A stretch of DNA of 64,000 bases from Vibrio natriegens NBRC 15636 = ATCC 14048 = DSM 759. Its GTDB lineage: Bacteria; Pseudomonadota; Gammaproteobacteria; Enterobacterales; Vibrionaceae. The notes beneath the pieces were generated by a model. The model was not told the origin of the DNA. It did no database searches and saw nothing but the letters and a program-made list of their open reading frames with translations. The stretch covers positions 1,736,001-1,800,000 of the forward strand of contig NZ_CP141823.1 in the NCBI RefSeq assembly GCF_035621455.1, given 5' to 3'. This document shows positions 49,510 to 60,000 of the stretch, piece after piece (the stretch's first letter is position 1; every line of letters begins with the position of its first letter). A program made the position numbers and the translations under genes.

Positions 49510-50031
49510 ATGACCCAAGACTACGAACGCGAAGCCTATTTAGATAACGAAGAGTTAGAAGGCGAAGAGATAGAAATCGAAGCGATAGGTATCGAAGTTG
49601 ATGCCCACCCAATCGAGTTGTATAAGCTTTTCAAAATCGCAAACTTGGTAAGTGGTGGCGGTGAAGCCAAGCACATCATTGATGAAGGTTATGTCGCAGT
49701 CAACGGTGAGCTTGAAACGAGAAAGCGCCGCAAAATGTACGATGGCGATTTTTTCGAGTTCAATCAAGAGTACTACGTTGTTGTTTGCGACGCGCCAGTC
49801 ACGGAACCTGAAGCGAAAGAAGCAAAGCCTAAGCAAGCTCCGCAAAAGCAGCAAAGTAAACCTCAGCCTTCGTCAAACAAGCCAAAAGCGGCAAGCAAGC
49901 CGAATAAATCGAATCAGAATAAAGGCAATAAGGCGACTAAACCGAAAAATAGCAAGAAGGCCGCTACGGAAAACAAGCCAAAGCCGAGCCGCGATCCGAA
50001 AAGCGGACGTAACTCTATCGATTTCTTCTGA
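49510..50031 (+). CDS. S4-domain RNA-binding protein with low-complexity basic tail
   Basis: A 173-residue protein. An acidic N-terminus (NEELEGEEIEIEAIGIEVDA) leads into an S4 domain (residues about 33-95; IELYKLFKIANLVSGGGEAK, then HIIDEGYVAVNGELETRKRR), as in YbcJ/RluB-type RNA-binding modules. The last 75 residues are Lys/Pro/Ser/Asn-rich (KPKAASKPNKSNQNKGNKAT) and probably disordered. RNA binding is clear from the domain; the target, perhaps ribosomal RNA, is unknown. An intrinsic terminator follows. Confidence 0.88.
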   Translation: MTQDYEREAYLDNEELEGEEIEIEAIGIEVDAHPIELYKLFKIANLVSGGGEAKHIIDEGYVAVNGELETRKRRKMYDGDFFEFNQEYYVVVCDAPVTEPEAKEAKPKQAPQKQQSKPQPSSNKPKAASKPNKSNQNKGNKATKPKNSKKAATENKPKPSRDPKSGRNSIDFF

Positions 50032-50052
50032 TAAGGTTTTGATGATGATGAC

Positions 50053-50081
50053 AAGCGCCGACATTACGTTCGGCGCTTTTT
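50053..50081 (+). terminator. Intrinsic terminator after the S4-domain gene
   Basis: AAGCGCCGA (50053-50061) / TCGGCGCTT (50070-50078) followed by T residues. Confidence 0.85.
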
Positions 50082-50095
50082 CGTTGTGTGTTTGA

Positions 50096-51016
50096 TTAGT
50101 AAGAATATGACTTTGATTTTTTCTCTACATAGCGAAAAAACAGCGAAAGCCCAAAGCAGACGATGAAGTAGGTGAACCCTACGAACAACCAAATCTCAAA
50201 TATATAACCTGACGAATTCGCCATCTCAGTTCCAACAAACGTCATTTCCTGAATAGAAATAAGAGAGACAATCGAGGTGTCTTTGACTAACGAAATGGTT
50301 TGACCGGCGAGTGCAGGGGTGATTGCTTTAAGCACTTGCGGGGCGATGACAAAGCGGTATTTTATCCAGCGTGACAGTCCCAAAGAGTCTGCGGCTTCCC
50401 ATTGACCTTGTTCGATACTCTGCAAGCCCGCACGAACGACTTCCGCGATGTATGCCGATGAGAGTAATCCAACACAAAGTACGCCAGATGCGAGATTTTC
50501 CCACAGCTGTGCGGGACCAAATAGAAAGTGTTGGAGTGAATTAGGCTCACCTTGATAGTTGCGTAATAGCGAATCTAAACCAAGCAGCGGTATCAATTGG
50601 TTAGAAATAAAAAAGTAGAAGATAAATACAAACACCAAAGGTGGAATATTTCTAACTAACTGGATAAACGCGTTGGCTGGCGTGCGTAGCCAAACAGCAT
50701 TTGAGAAGCGAGCCAATCCAAGCAGCGTTCCCAGAACTAATGCAAAGGTAAGGCCCCAAAGGCTCAGCCTTAGTGTAGAGATCAAACCCTGAAAAAAGTA
50801 AGGGAGACTGCCATCAGCTCTTGGGGTAAAGAGTAGATTGAATGCTTCCGACCAGTGCCAAATGTAGTTGATACCAATGGTTGAGCGATAGTAGAGCCAG
50901 AAACCGACGATTGCACAAATAACCACTAACACCACGTCGAGCAAGCGAAAGCGTGCCAATATCGAACCTGATCGAGTTTTGCCTGGTGCCAGTCGAGTGC
51001 TCGTTTGTCCGCTCAA
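50096..51016 (-). CDS. Amino-acid ABC transporter permease (HisM/GlnP type), second permease
   Basis: A membrane permease of about 306 residues for a polar amino-acid importer. The EAA loop contacting the ATPase is EAADSLGLSRWIKYRFVIAP, and GLISTLRLSLWGLTFALVLG and IRNIPPLVFVFIFYFF-like stretches mark the HisM family. An N-terminal extension with one hydrophobic helix precedes the transport core. No ATG fits: the frame opens at TTG 51031, but GGAG lies right after that codon and nine bases before a TTG at 51016, so I choose 51016. It is the last gene of the ATPase-permease-binding protein-permease operon. Confidence 0.9.
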   Translation of the reverse strand: MSGQTSTRLAPGKTRSGSILARFRLLDVVLVVICAIVGFWLYYRSTIGINYIWHWSEAFNLLFTPRADGSLPYFFQGLISTLRLSLWGLTFALVLGTLLGLARFSNAVWLRTPANAFIQLVRNIPPLVFVFIFYFFISNQLIPLLGLDSLLRNYQGEPNSLQHFLFGPAQLWENLASGVLCVGLLSSAYIAEVVRAGLQSIEQGQWEAADSLGLSRWIKYRFVIAPQVLKAITPALAGQTISLVKDTSIVSLISIQEMTFVGTEMANSSGYIFEIWLFVGFTYFIVCFGLSLFFRYVEKKSKSYSY

Positions 51017-51092
51017 ATTTATTGTCTCCAATTCTTTTTTATTTTTAGACCGAGGCTCGTTTCATAGTGAGCCTCGTTTCAGCCACGCAAAA

Positions 51093-51911
51093 TTATTGAC
51101 CTTGTGCGACTTGATCCTGCCAATCTAGTGTTGAGAACCAGTACTCATAACGTTCTTTCAACCAACCATCTTGAGTACGTGCTTCAATCCATTTATTAAA
51201 GAAGGCTTTCTTATCGTCTTCACCTAAGCGGACAGCAAAGGCTTCGTTTCCTTTTGAAAGACGCTCAGAAAATGGCAGGAATAACTTGTCGCTGTGCTTA
51301 ACGGTTTCGTGCTCTGGTTTAGGGCTTGAGGCGATTACCGCGTGAGCATTACCATTTAGCACTTCCTGAAACGCCTGTGCATCATCATCAAACTGCAAAA
51401 GCTTTGCTTTAGGGAAATTTTCTCGTGCAACTTGAACGGTAAATGCCCCGCGACGAACCGCGATATTGACTCGGCGCGAGTCAAAGTCAGACAACTGAGT
51501 AAAACCAGACGCGAGCTCTTTGTTTGCCGCTACCTGTACGCCAGAGTGGGAATACGGTTCAGTAAACAACACGCTTTTTGAACGCTCAGGTGTGATTGAC
51601 ATACCACCGATAATGACATCAAACTTTTTAGCAAGAAGTGCGGGGATGATGCCATCCCAGGCGGTAGGGACAAACTCGACGTTCAAATCAGAATCGGCAG
51701 CCAGTCGTTTTGCTACGTCAATTTCAAAGCCGATGAGCTCCCCTTGTTTATTGCGCATTGCCCAAGGTACGAAAGTCGACATGCCAACGCGTAGCGTTCC
51801 TCTTTCTTTGATTTGATCTAAATTTGCAGTTGTAGATTCTTCACTTGCTAACGAAGGTAAAGAGAGAGCAAGCCCCAATATCGCAGTGATGGTCGCTTTG
51901 AATAACGTCAT
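51093..51911 (-). CDS. Amino-acid ABC transporter periplasmic binding protein
   Basis: A 272-residue family-3 solute-binding protein. The signal peptide (MTLFKATITAILGLALSLPS) ends near LAS. The mature domain has GTLRVGMSTFVPWAMRNKQG, ELIGFEIDVAKRLAADSD and TAWDGIIPALLAKKFDVIIG, and MSITPERSKSVLFTEPYSHS. It captures a polar amino acid for the permeases on either side. AAGGAG precedes the ATG. The identity of the ligand cannot be fixed by eye. Confidence 0.93.
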   Translation of the reverse strand: MTLFKATITAILGLALSLPSLASEESTTANLDQIKERGTLRVGMSTFVPWAMRNKQGELIGFEIDVAKRLAADSDLNVEFVPTAWDGIIPALLAKKFDVIIGGMSITPERSKSVLFTEPYSHSGVQVAANKELASGFTQLSDFDSRRVNIAVRRGAFTVQVARENFPKAKLLQFDDDAQAFQEVLNGNAHAVIASSPKPEHETVKHSDKLFLPFSERLSKGNEAFAVRLGEDDKKAFFNKWIEARTQDGWLKERYEYWFSTLDWQDQVAQGQ

Positions 51912-51920
51912 GTTATCTCC

Positions 51921-52718
51921 TTATAATTTGCGCCAACTGGCTCCTAATTTGTGCTCCAGCAACGCGGATAGGCCGGATAATGAGAGTGTGAGAGCAAGGT
52001 AAATCGCTGCCACAGTAAACCAAATTTCAAACGGCATTGCCGTCTCTGAGACAATATTTCTCGCTTCGGTTGTGAGGTCGAAAATAGCCATCACGCTGAC
52101 GATGGAAGAGTTTTTTATCAGCGACACCACTTCGTTGGTTAATGGCGGCAATGTACGTTGCAGTACCTGAGGCAAGATAACGTCTTTATAACTATAGAAT
52201 GATGAAAGGCCGAGCGTCTTTGCTGCTTCAAACTGGCCTTTGGGAATGCTGTTTAACCCCGCACGGAAGATCTCTGCGGTGTAAGCGCCTTGAAAAAGTG
52301 ATAGCGCTAAAACGGCGGTGCTAAATCTGTCTAGCCCGATAACCGGGCCAAACACAAAGTAGAGTAGATAGATTTGAACTAATAATGGTGTGTTACGGAT
52401 CAGCTCAACGTATGCGCTGCCAACGACATTCCCGATTTTTGAATCACTTAGCCGGAGTAGCGCTGTGACTAAACCGAATACTAAAGTGAAAAACAGACTG
52501 ATGGCTGAGATTTTTAGTGTGACAACTAGACCGCTGATCAGCTCTGCAGACCACCATTCACCGTCTTCATAAAACGCGATGTAATCCGGCACGCGATCCC
52601 ATTGCCACTGATAACCCATGGCTTGTGCGCCGGAGTCGAGTACCCAGATAATTGCAACAAACAGAATCACCATTTGCATGAGCGCTTGTAATGCTGGTTT
52701 AAATACTCGTCTTATCAT
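51921..52718 (-). CDS. Amino-acid ABC transporter permease (HisM/GlnP type), first permease
   Basis: A 265-residue permease. The EAA loop is EAAKTLGLSSFYSYKDVILP, and LIRNTPLLVQIYLLYFVFGP is the family signature. The ATG at 52718 overlaps the ATPase stop as TGATG, so I prefer it to the TTG at 52721. It lies between the ATPase and the binding-protein genes, nine bases before the latter. Together with the second permease it should form a heterodimeric channel. Confidence 0.93.
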   Translation of the reverse strand: MIRRVFKPALQALMQMVILFVAIIWVLDSGAQAMGYQWQWDRVPDYIAFYEDGEWWSAELISGLVVTLKISAISLFFTLVFGLVTALLRLSDSKIGNVVGSAYVELIRNTPLLVQIYLLYFVFGPVIGLDRFSTAVLALSLFQGAYTAEIFRAGLNSIPKGQFEAAKTLGLSSFYSYKDVILPQVLQRTLPPLTNEVVSLIKNSSIVSVMAIFDLTTEARNIVSETAMPFEIWFTVAAIYLALTLSLSGLSALLEHKLGASWRKL

Positions 52719-53452
52719 CAATAACTTAAAATCTGGTTTAAAAACGCACGCGTTCTCGGGTGCTGAGGGCTATTAAATAAGGCCGCAGGGGAGTTGATTT
52801 CTACGATTTCGCCTTCATCCATAAACACGACTCGGTTTGCTACTTTTTTAGCAAATCCCATTTCGTGAGTCACACAAATCATGGTCACGCCGGTTTGCGC
52901 AAGCTCTACCATTACATCAAGCACCTCGTTGATCATTTCGGGATCTAGTGCTGAGGTTGGCTCATCAAATAATAGCAGGTCTGGTTCCATACAAAGGGAG
53001 CGTGCAATCGCAACTCTTTGTTGTTGCCCACCTGACAATTGAATTGGGTACTTCTCTGCTTGCTCTTCAATATCGACACGTTTGAGATAGTGACGTGCGC
53101 GCTGTTCCGCTTGTTGTTTTGAAAGTTTTAGTGTTCGCATGGGCGCGAGCATAAGGTTTTCGAGTACGGTCAGATGTGGAAAAAGGTGAAAGTGCTGAAA
53201 CACCATGCCTATTTTTCCTGGCTTGATCCCTTTGTTGCGTGCGAGTTGTCCAAACACGTAAAGCTGACCCTCTTGTATCGACTCTAAGTCGTTAATACAG
53301 CGAATAAGCGTTGATTTCCCTGACCCTGACGGTCCACACACAACAACGATTTCACCTGAGTGGACAGAAAAGTTGATATCTTTGAGAGCGTGGTAATCAC
53401 CATACCACTTGTTTACGTTGTTAAACTCAACGACGGGAGTAGTCTCTTTCAA
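52718..53452 (-). CDS. Amino-acid ABC transporter ATP-binding protein (GlnQ/HisP type)
   Basis: A 244-residue ATPase that powers the importer. Walker A is GPSGSGKSTLIRC, the signature is LSGGQQQRVAIARSL, Walker B is LLLFDEPTSALDPEM and the switch histidine is in CVTHEMGFAKKVANRVVFMD. GMVFQHFHLFPHLTVLENL is the Q-loop region typical of polar amino-acid importers. It is the first gene of the operon and overlaps the next gene by one base. The 131-base gap before the lysoplasmalogenase gene on its right probably contains the promoter. Confidence 0.96.
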   Translation of the reverse strand: MKETTPVVEFNNVNKWYGDYHALKDINFSVHSGEIVVVCGPSGSGKSTLIRCINDLESIQEGQLYVFGQLARNKGIKPGKIGMVFQHFHLFPHLTVLENLMLAPMRTLKLSKQQAEQRARHYLKRVDIEEQAEKYPIQLSGGQQQRVAIARSLCMEPDLLLFDEPTSALDPEMINEVLDVMVELAQTGVTMICVTHEMGFAKKVANRVVFMDEGEIVEINSPAALFNSPQHPRTRAFLNQILSY

Positions 53453-53583
53453 AAGTTCACGCTTTTAGGGTAACGATGACTTAAACATAGCAAGTCATGA
53501 GCTTGATTTCAGTTAGTGTGAACACATATTTGAATAAGAATGGAACGATAGAGCTTTCTTCACACTGCGTCTAACAATGCCGA

Positions 53584-54243
53584 TTATGCATTGATAACAG
53601 TTAGATAAGGGGTACGAATCACAATGGCTATAACCGACATCGTAATAAGAGTTTGCGCTGAGTAATAGGTCACCATGACTACCTGACGGGAAAAAATGGA
53701 TTGACCGTCAAAGCGTCCGAACGCCAATACCATTCCGGAAATAACGAAGAGTAAACATCCCAATATAGCAAAGGATGAGGATTGAGTCTGACCACTTAAA
53801 TAGTATTCCAGTGCCATCCAACTCATCGCCATCAAAACCAGTATATAGATTGCTACGGGTAATTTCTGCTTTCCCAGACTTGGTCTAAAAAATATATAAA
53901 TACAACCACCTAAACCAAAGATGGCGATGGGTAACCAGGGTGTGATATGCCAAGCGGAGATGAGTGCAAAACTAAAACAGTAGGATAAATGGGCTAAGCA
54001 GAATGCACTGAATCCTAGCAGTGACTTGTTTCTGTGTGACATAAGCAAAATGTCTCCAAACAGGGAGAGCGACAGACCTAATAAAATCCATTGGGTGTAG
54101 GGTAGATGGGTAGCTTCGGATGTGATCAAAATGCCAATCATTAAGAGAAGCGGGAGCGGTTTTGATGCGTAAAACAGCCACTTCGGACCGTTACGAATAC
54201 TCATAATATGCAAGGACGCCAATACGACAACGACTAGCCACAT
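53584..54243 (-). CDS. YhhN/TMEM86-family protein, lysoplasmalogenase-like
   Basis: A 219-residue membrane protein with about eight hydrophobic helices. The YhhN signature is LLGLSLSLFGDILLMSH (containing the conserved Gly-Asp), followed by FCLAHLSYCFSFAL. Some vertebrate members hydrolyse lysoplasmalogens, while the role of bacterial members is less clear. The gene is single and separated by 131 bases from the ABC importer operon on the same strand. I see no good Shine-Dalgarno sequence before the ATG. Confidence 0.85.
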   Translation of the reverse strand: MWLVVVVLASLHIMSIRNGPKWLFYASKPLPLLLMIGILITSEATHLPYTQWILLGLSLSLFGDILLMSHRNKSLLGFSAFCLAHLSYCFSFALISAWHITPWLPIAIFGLGGCIYIFFRPSLGKQKLPVAIYILVLMAMSWMALEYYLSGQTQSSSFAILGCLLFVISGMVLAFGRFDGQSIFSRQVVMVTYYSAQTLITMSVIAIVIRTPYLTVINA

Positions 54244-54467
54244 AGATTGTTCTCTTGAATAGACAAACTAAGCAGCATGGTGCTATCGCTCGAGCAAGAT
54301 ATCCAAGTAGGACACTAACTCTTTCATATTTTTATTTACGCTAAGCTGCCGCTTTAAAATTAAATTATTTTTAGTATTTTCGAGCTCTTAAGGAGTATTG
54401 CTTTTATTAACGTTACATTTAGCCTTAAAAGCCTAGATATCAAAACTCATATTTTTAAAGCGTAGCA

Positions 54468-54505
54468 TAAAAAACGGTATTGTGGCTTTGTATACACAAT
54501 ACCGT
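54468..54505 (-). terminator. Intrinsic terminator of the YqhD-like gene
   Basis: ACGGTATTGTG (54474-54484) / CACAATACCGT (54495-54505), a perfect eleven-base stem. On the minus strand it is followed by a T tract. Confidence 0.85.
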
Positions 54506-54536
54506 AACGCTATATCAGTCGGTGTGAAAAACGCTC

Positions 54537-55685
54537 TTACGCGATGGCTAAATCAAGAATTTCGCGGCTAGTAGCAAGGTCAATGGCCTGGTTTTCACCA
54601 AGGACAGTCATTCCGTGTTTTTCTAATTGCTCGATAACCGTATCAATTGCCTGCTGACGGTTATCACCGTAATTTTCAAGTTTGGTTGCAACACCTAATT
54701 GGTGATAAAAATCTTCAATCAACTGAACAGTGCGCTCAGCAAGATCATCACTCGCTTCTAACGCAAATACATTTCGGCCCATTTGTTCTAGCTTCGCTCG
54801 CTTGAACTTCATTTGGTTGCGAAGTAGAGATGGTTGAATGATCGCAAGTGATCGCGCGTGATCGACGCCCCAAACTGCAGTCAATTCGTGACCGATCATG
54901 TGTGTCGCCCAATCGTGAGGCACACCGCTACCAATGAGACCGTTCAGCGCCTGATTCGCTGACCACATAAGGTTTGCACGCCATTTGTCGTCATCGCGCT
55001 CGGAAAATTGTTCACCTAGTGTTTTTAGCGTTTTTAGCAAGGTCTCTGCGTACCCGTCTTGTACCATTGCACCTGTTGGTAACGTTAAGTACTGTTCACA
55101 AACGTGTACCCAAGCATCCACAATACCGTTGATTAACTGGCGTTCTGGCAGTGTTTTCATCACATCTGGGTCAAGAACGGCAAATTTTGGTTGTACCGCC
55201 GGTGACATGAACGGAAGTTTATCTTGAGTTTCTGCTTTAGTGATAACAGCACCCATGTTGGATTCAGAGCCCGTTGCAGGTAGTGTTAAAATCGCTGCTA
55301 ACGGTAGCGCTTCTTCTACTTGATGTTGACCAATCAGGATATCCCAACCGTCACCATCATATTTAGACGCTGCTGCCACGTACTTCGAACCATCAATAAC
55401 AGAACCACCACCCACAGCAAGAATAAAGTCGATGTTTTGTGCTTTCACAATCTCTACGGCTTTGTCTAACGTTTCTTTGGTCGGGTTTGGCTCTACGCCA
55501 GAGAACTCTAACCACTCATGGCCTTGTAGCGCATCCGCTACTTGATCATAAACACCATTCTTCTTGATAGAACCACCACCGTATATGACCAGTACTTTTT
55601 GGTCTGCAGGGATGGCTTCTTTAATTGAAGCGATTTGGTTCTGACCAAAGTAAATTTTGGTCGGGTTGACATAAGAAAAGTTCAT
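54537..55685 (-). CDS. YqhD-like iron-dependent (NADPH) alcohol dehydrogenase / aldehyde reductase
   Basis: A 382-residue group III metal-dependent dehydrogenase. FSYVNPTKIYFGQNQIASIK is the family N-terminus, YGGGSIKKNG and LAVGGGSVIDGSKYVA are the nucleotide-binding glycine loops, and GIVDAWVHVCEQYL with HMIGHELTAVWGVDHARSLA supply the metal-binding Asp and His residues. The E. coli enzyme reduces toxic aldehydes with NADPH and is activated by YqhC. Here a divergent AraC-type gene lies 206 bases away, as in E. coli, so an aldehyde-stress role is likely. Confidence 0.93.
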   Translation of the reverse strand: MNFSYVNPTKIYFGQNQIASIKEAIPADQKVLVIYGGGSIKKNGVYDQVADALQGHEWLEFSGVEPNPTKETLDKAVEIVKAQNIDFILAVGGGSVIDGSKYVAAASKYDGDGWDILIGQHQVEEALPLAAILTLPATGSESNMGAVITKAETQDKLPFMSPAVQPKFAVLDPDVMKTLPERQLINGIVDAWVHVCEQYLTLPTGAMVQDGYAETLLKTLKTLGEQFSERDDDKWRANLMWSANQALNGLIGSGVPHDWATHMIGHELTAVWGVDHARSLAIIQPSLLRNQMKFKRAKLEQMGRNVFALEASDDLAERTVQLIEDFYHQLGVATKLENYGDNRQQAIDTVIEQLEKHGMTVLGENQAIDLATSREILDLAIA

Positions 55686-55891
55686 TACAGGCCTCTTGTT
55701 TCTTTGTTGAGGAGATTGAATACGTGCATATTAGTACTGTGTGATGGGAAGTAGTAGGCTCATTTCTGGAAATAACTTGCCTATTTCTACAAAATTAATC
55801 GTCGCCTGATAGAATATATTGCTTAAGTGAGTGTATATTACTCAATATCACCGCAAAATGAGAAAAGTATGGTTACTTGTGGAGGGTCTGG

Positions 55892-56773
55892 ATGAATTCA
55901 TTAGCAGAAATTATGAAGCAGTATGTTGATCAGCATGATTTACATGAACTGGAAGGGATCAAACAAACCGCGATTGAAGGGGTATGGTTTTATCGCAGTA
56001 GTAAGGGAAACAACCGGCAGCCGTTTGTTTATCAATCTGGGATCATTGTTTTAGGCCAAGGGCACAAAAACATCCATATAGGTTCGACACCTGTTCAATA
56101 TGGTCCAGATGACTATCTTGTCGTTGGTGTGCCGATGCCATTGGAGTGTGAAGCGTTTGCATCCAACGACGAGCCATTGTTGGGAATCTCAATTGACATC
56201 TCACCAGCGCTATTGAACAAACTCGTCAAAAAACTAGAAGCTCAAAATTACAGTAATACCTGCTCAGATAGCTCTCTATGTGGACTTAAATCCGTCAAAA
56301 TGAACTCGAGTATGCTGGATGCGTGTAAAAGATTGATGAGTGCACTTTGCAATGAGCTGGACGTGGCAATTTTAGGTGATCTTCTACTCGAGGAAATCGT
56401 GTATCGCACCTTAGTCAGCAAGGAAGGGTATGTGTTATTTGAGCTCGCGCATCTGGAGGGCTCCTATGCAAGGGTAGCAAAAGCGCTAACCCGTGTTCAT
56501 CAGGCATACCATGAACAACTCAACGTACAGACGCTCGCGGAAGAAGCGAACATGAGTATTTCTGCATTTCATCAGGCATTTCGTAGCGTGACGCTTGAAT
56601 CTCCTTTGCAATACATCAAAAAAGTGCGACTTAATAAAGCTCGTGACTTAATTCAATTAGAAGGACGGAGAGTGAATGATGCGGCTCGACTGGTGGGTTA
56701 CAGCAGTCCGTCCCAGTTCAGTCGTGAGTACAAGCGCCACTTTAATGAAACGCCAAGAGCAACAAAGTCTTAG
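55892..56773 (+). CDS. AraC-family activator, YqhC-like
   Basis: A 293-residue regulator. Residues about 15-175 are the AraC N-terminal ligand domain (GIKQTAIEGVWFYRSSKGNN, then PFVYQSGIIVLGQGHKNIHI). Residues about 190-293 hold two helix-turn-helix motifs (LNVQTLAEEANMSISAFHQA and RRVNDAARLVGYSSPSQFSR with EYKRHF). It is divergent from the YqhD-like dehydrogenase and probably activates it in response to aldehydes, as known for YqhC. GGAGGG precedes the ATG at 55892; the TTG at 55877 is less likely. Confidence 0.9.
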   Translation: MNSLAEIMKQYVDQHDLHELEGIKQTAIEGVWFYRSSKGNNRQPFVYQSGIIVLGQGHKNIHIGSTPVQYGPDDYLVVGVPMPLECEAFASNDEPLLGISIDISPALLNKLVKKLEAQNYSNTCSDSSLCGLKSVKMNSSMLDACKRLMSALCNELDVAILGDLLLEEIVYRTLVSKEGYVLFELAHLEGSYARVAKALTRVHQAYHEQLNVQTLAEEANMSISAFHQAFRSVTLESPLQYIKKVRLNKARDLIQLEGRRVNDAARLVGYSSPSQFSREYKRHFNETPRATKS

Positions 56774-57049
56774 TGATCTTGAGTCAAAAATTATAACTTT
56801 TTTCGCCTATTTTATTAATTTGCGACGGACTTATTTATTTGAGCTAAAAAATTAGCGATTGCTGCCAAGTGATTGATACATATTTGCAACATTGTAGTGG
56901 ATTGTTGCGAAGTGACACCGAAAATTGATCACAGTGAGAGGTGATTTTTAAAAACTGTACTTAAGTTATTTTACTTCGAAATAAAAGTGTAAATGCGTGC
57001 TACAAGCACGTTTGTTTATTTTTTAACAATAACTTAAGGAAAAGGGAAA

Positions 57050-60000
57050 ATGCACCTTAAAAACGGGAAAGCAGTGAAAAGTGTTTTTACGCTTAGTACG
57101 CTGACGGCTTCTTGTCTCATGGCTTTCAACAGTTATGCTGCCGTTGATTGCTCTCCATTGGAGGTTTGGGAGTCATCAACAATTTATACAGGTGGTGAGC
57201 AGGTTAAGTTCGAAGGTAATGGATACGAAGCGCGCCATTGGACACAGAATAATAACCCTTCACAGTCTGGTGAGTGGGGGGAATGGGAAAACTTGGGGGC
57301 TTGTGAAAATACAGACCAGGTTGAACCACCACAAAACACCGCCCCAACGATTGCCTTGACTTCACCTTCTGCGTCAGACACCGTTTTCGTAGGGGAAGTT
57401 GTAACTTTATCTGCTGATGCGGCAGACTCAGACGGCACAATAAGTAAAGTAGAATTCCTTGTCGATGGTGTCATTGTTGGACAGTCCAATTCAGCGCCTT
57501 TCTCAGCCTCTTGGACTGCCACAGAAGGGCAACATAATTTCTCCACATTGGCATATGATGATGCTGGTGCGGTGAGTTCAGCAAGCAGTGTCACCCTCAC
57601 TGTTCAAAATTCTCAAGCGAGTAACGAAGCGCCAACCGTTGATCTCACGCTTTCAACATCCTCAATAGAGTTAGGTGGTAGTGTAACGTTGACTGCCAAT
57701 GCAGCCGATGCCGATGGTACCGTGACTAAAGTTGATTTTTACATTGCAGGCGTATTGGCAGGAACCGCGACAAGTGCACCATACTCTTTAGACGTTACTC
57801 CTTCACAATCGGGTTCTCTGGCGGTCTATGCAAAAGCGACAGATGATGCTGGTGCCGCTACAGATTCTTCATTACTCACTCTGAATGTGGATGGTGGCTC
57901 AGTGGCATCTAACTGTCGTCCGGATGGGTTATATCAAACTTCTGGTGTCGACGTTCCTTATTGTACGATCTACGACGAAGAAGGGCGTGAGAAGATGGGC
58001 GCAGATCATCCTCGTCGTGTGATTGGTTACTTCACCAGTTGGCGTAGTGGTGATGACCCACAGTCTACGTATCTTGTAAAAGACATTCCATGGGAGCAAC
58101 TAACTCATATCAACTACGCGTTCGTCAGTATTGGCTCTGATGGCAAGGTTAATGTGGGTGATGTCAATGATCCAGCCAACCCTGCAACCGGAAAAACGTG
58201 GCCTGGTGTAGAAGTCGATCCTACTTTGGGTTTCCAAGGTCACTTTGGTGCACTGGCAACCTATAAGCAAAAACATGATGTTAAGACGTTAATCTCAATC
58301 GGTGGTTGGGCAGAAACCGGTGGCCATTTTGATACCACTGGTGAGCGTGTTGCAGACGGTGGTTTCTACACTATGACAACCAATGCTGACGGCTCAGTTA
58401 ATCACGCAGGCATTGAGAAGTTTGCGTCATCTGCTGTGGAAATGATGCGTAGGTATAAATTCGATGGATTGGATATTGATTACGAATACCCAACATCGAT
58501 GGCTGGTGCTGGCAACCCTTACGATACAGATTTTATGGAGCCAAGACGTGCGTACCTTTGGGCCTCTTACCAAGAGTTGATGAAAGTACTGCGCGAGAAG
58601 TTAGATGCGGCTTCGGCACAGGATGGTATTCATTACATGTTGACCATTGCCGCACCGTCATCAGGCTACTTACTGCGCGGCATGGAAACGTTCGACGTAA
58701 CTAAGTATCTGGACTACGTAAACATTATGTCGTACGACTTACATGGTGCCTGGAACGACCATGTCGGTCACAATGCTGCACTGTTTGATACCGGGAAAGA
58801 CTCGGAGCTTGCTCAGTGGAATGTGTATGGTACGGCAGCTTATGGTGGCATCGGTTACCTGAACACGGATTGGGCTTACCATTACTTCCGTGGATCTATG
58901 CCAGCAGGCCGAATTAACATTGGTGTTCCTTACTACACTCGTGGCTGGCAAGGCGTCACTGGCGGTGAAAATGGCTTATGGGGCCGTGCTGCGCTACCTA
59001 ACCAGTCTGAATGTGCGGCAGGTACAGGCGAAGGTGAAAGCAACAATTGTGGTCATGGTGCGATGGGTATTGACAACATGTGGCATGATCTAGACCCAGC
59101 CGGAAACGAAATGGGGGCCGGTTCTAACCCTATGTGGCATGCGAAGAACTTGGAGAAAGGTATCTGGGGTTCTTACGCTGAGGCATACGGTCTTGATCCT
59201 GTAAATGATCCTACTGACCAGCTCGTCGGCACGTACACTCGTCATTATGATGACGTAGCGGTAGCCCCGTGGTTGTGGAATGCAGATAAGAGTGTATTCC
59301 TGTCTACGGAAGATAAAGCATCCATCGAAGTTAAAGCGGACTACGTTATCGACAAAGAGATCGGTGGCATTATGTTCTGGGAACTAGCAGGTGACTACAA
59401 CTGTTATCTAATTGATGAAAACGGTAACCGAACTTCTGTCGATGCAACCGAGCAAGCGTGTGCTGCGGGGAATGGTGAATATCACATGGGTAACACCATG
59501 ACAAAAGCCATTTACGACAAGTTTAAATCCGCAACACCATACGGTAATAAAGTTGCTACGGGTGCGCTTCCGACAGAAGCCGTCGATATCACAGTGAGCG
59601 TTGGCGGCTTTAAAGTTGGTGACCAAAACTACCCAATTAACCCTAAAATTACCTTTACCAACAATACTGGCCAAGCTATTCCCGGAGGTACCGAGTTCCA
59701 GTTTGATATTCCTGTATCCGCGCCGGACAATGCGAAAGACCAGTCTGGTGGTGGTTTGAAAGTTATCGCTTCTGGCCATACTCGTGCAAACAACATTGGT
59801 GGTTTGGATGGCGTAATGCATCGTGTCTCTTTCTCACTACCTACGTGGAAAGAACTTCCTGCAGGCGGAACCTATGAGTTAGACATGGTTTATTACCTGC
59901 CAATTTCGGGGCCAGCGAACTATACGGTTATTTCCGGCGGTAAAGAGTTTGCGTTTAAATTCGAGCAGCCAGACTTGCCAATTGGTGATTTAACCTCGGG

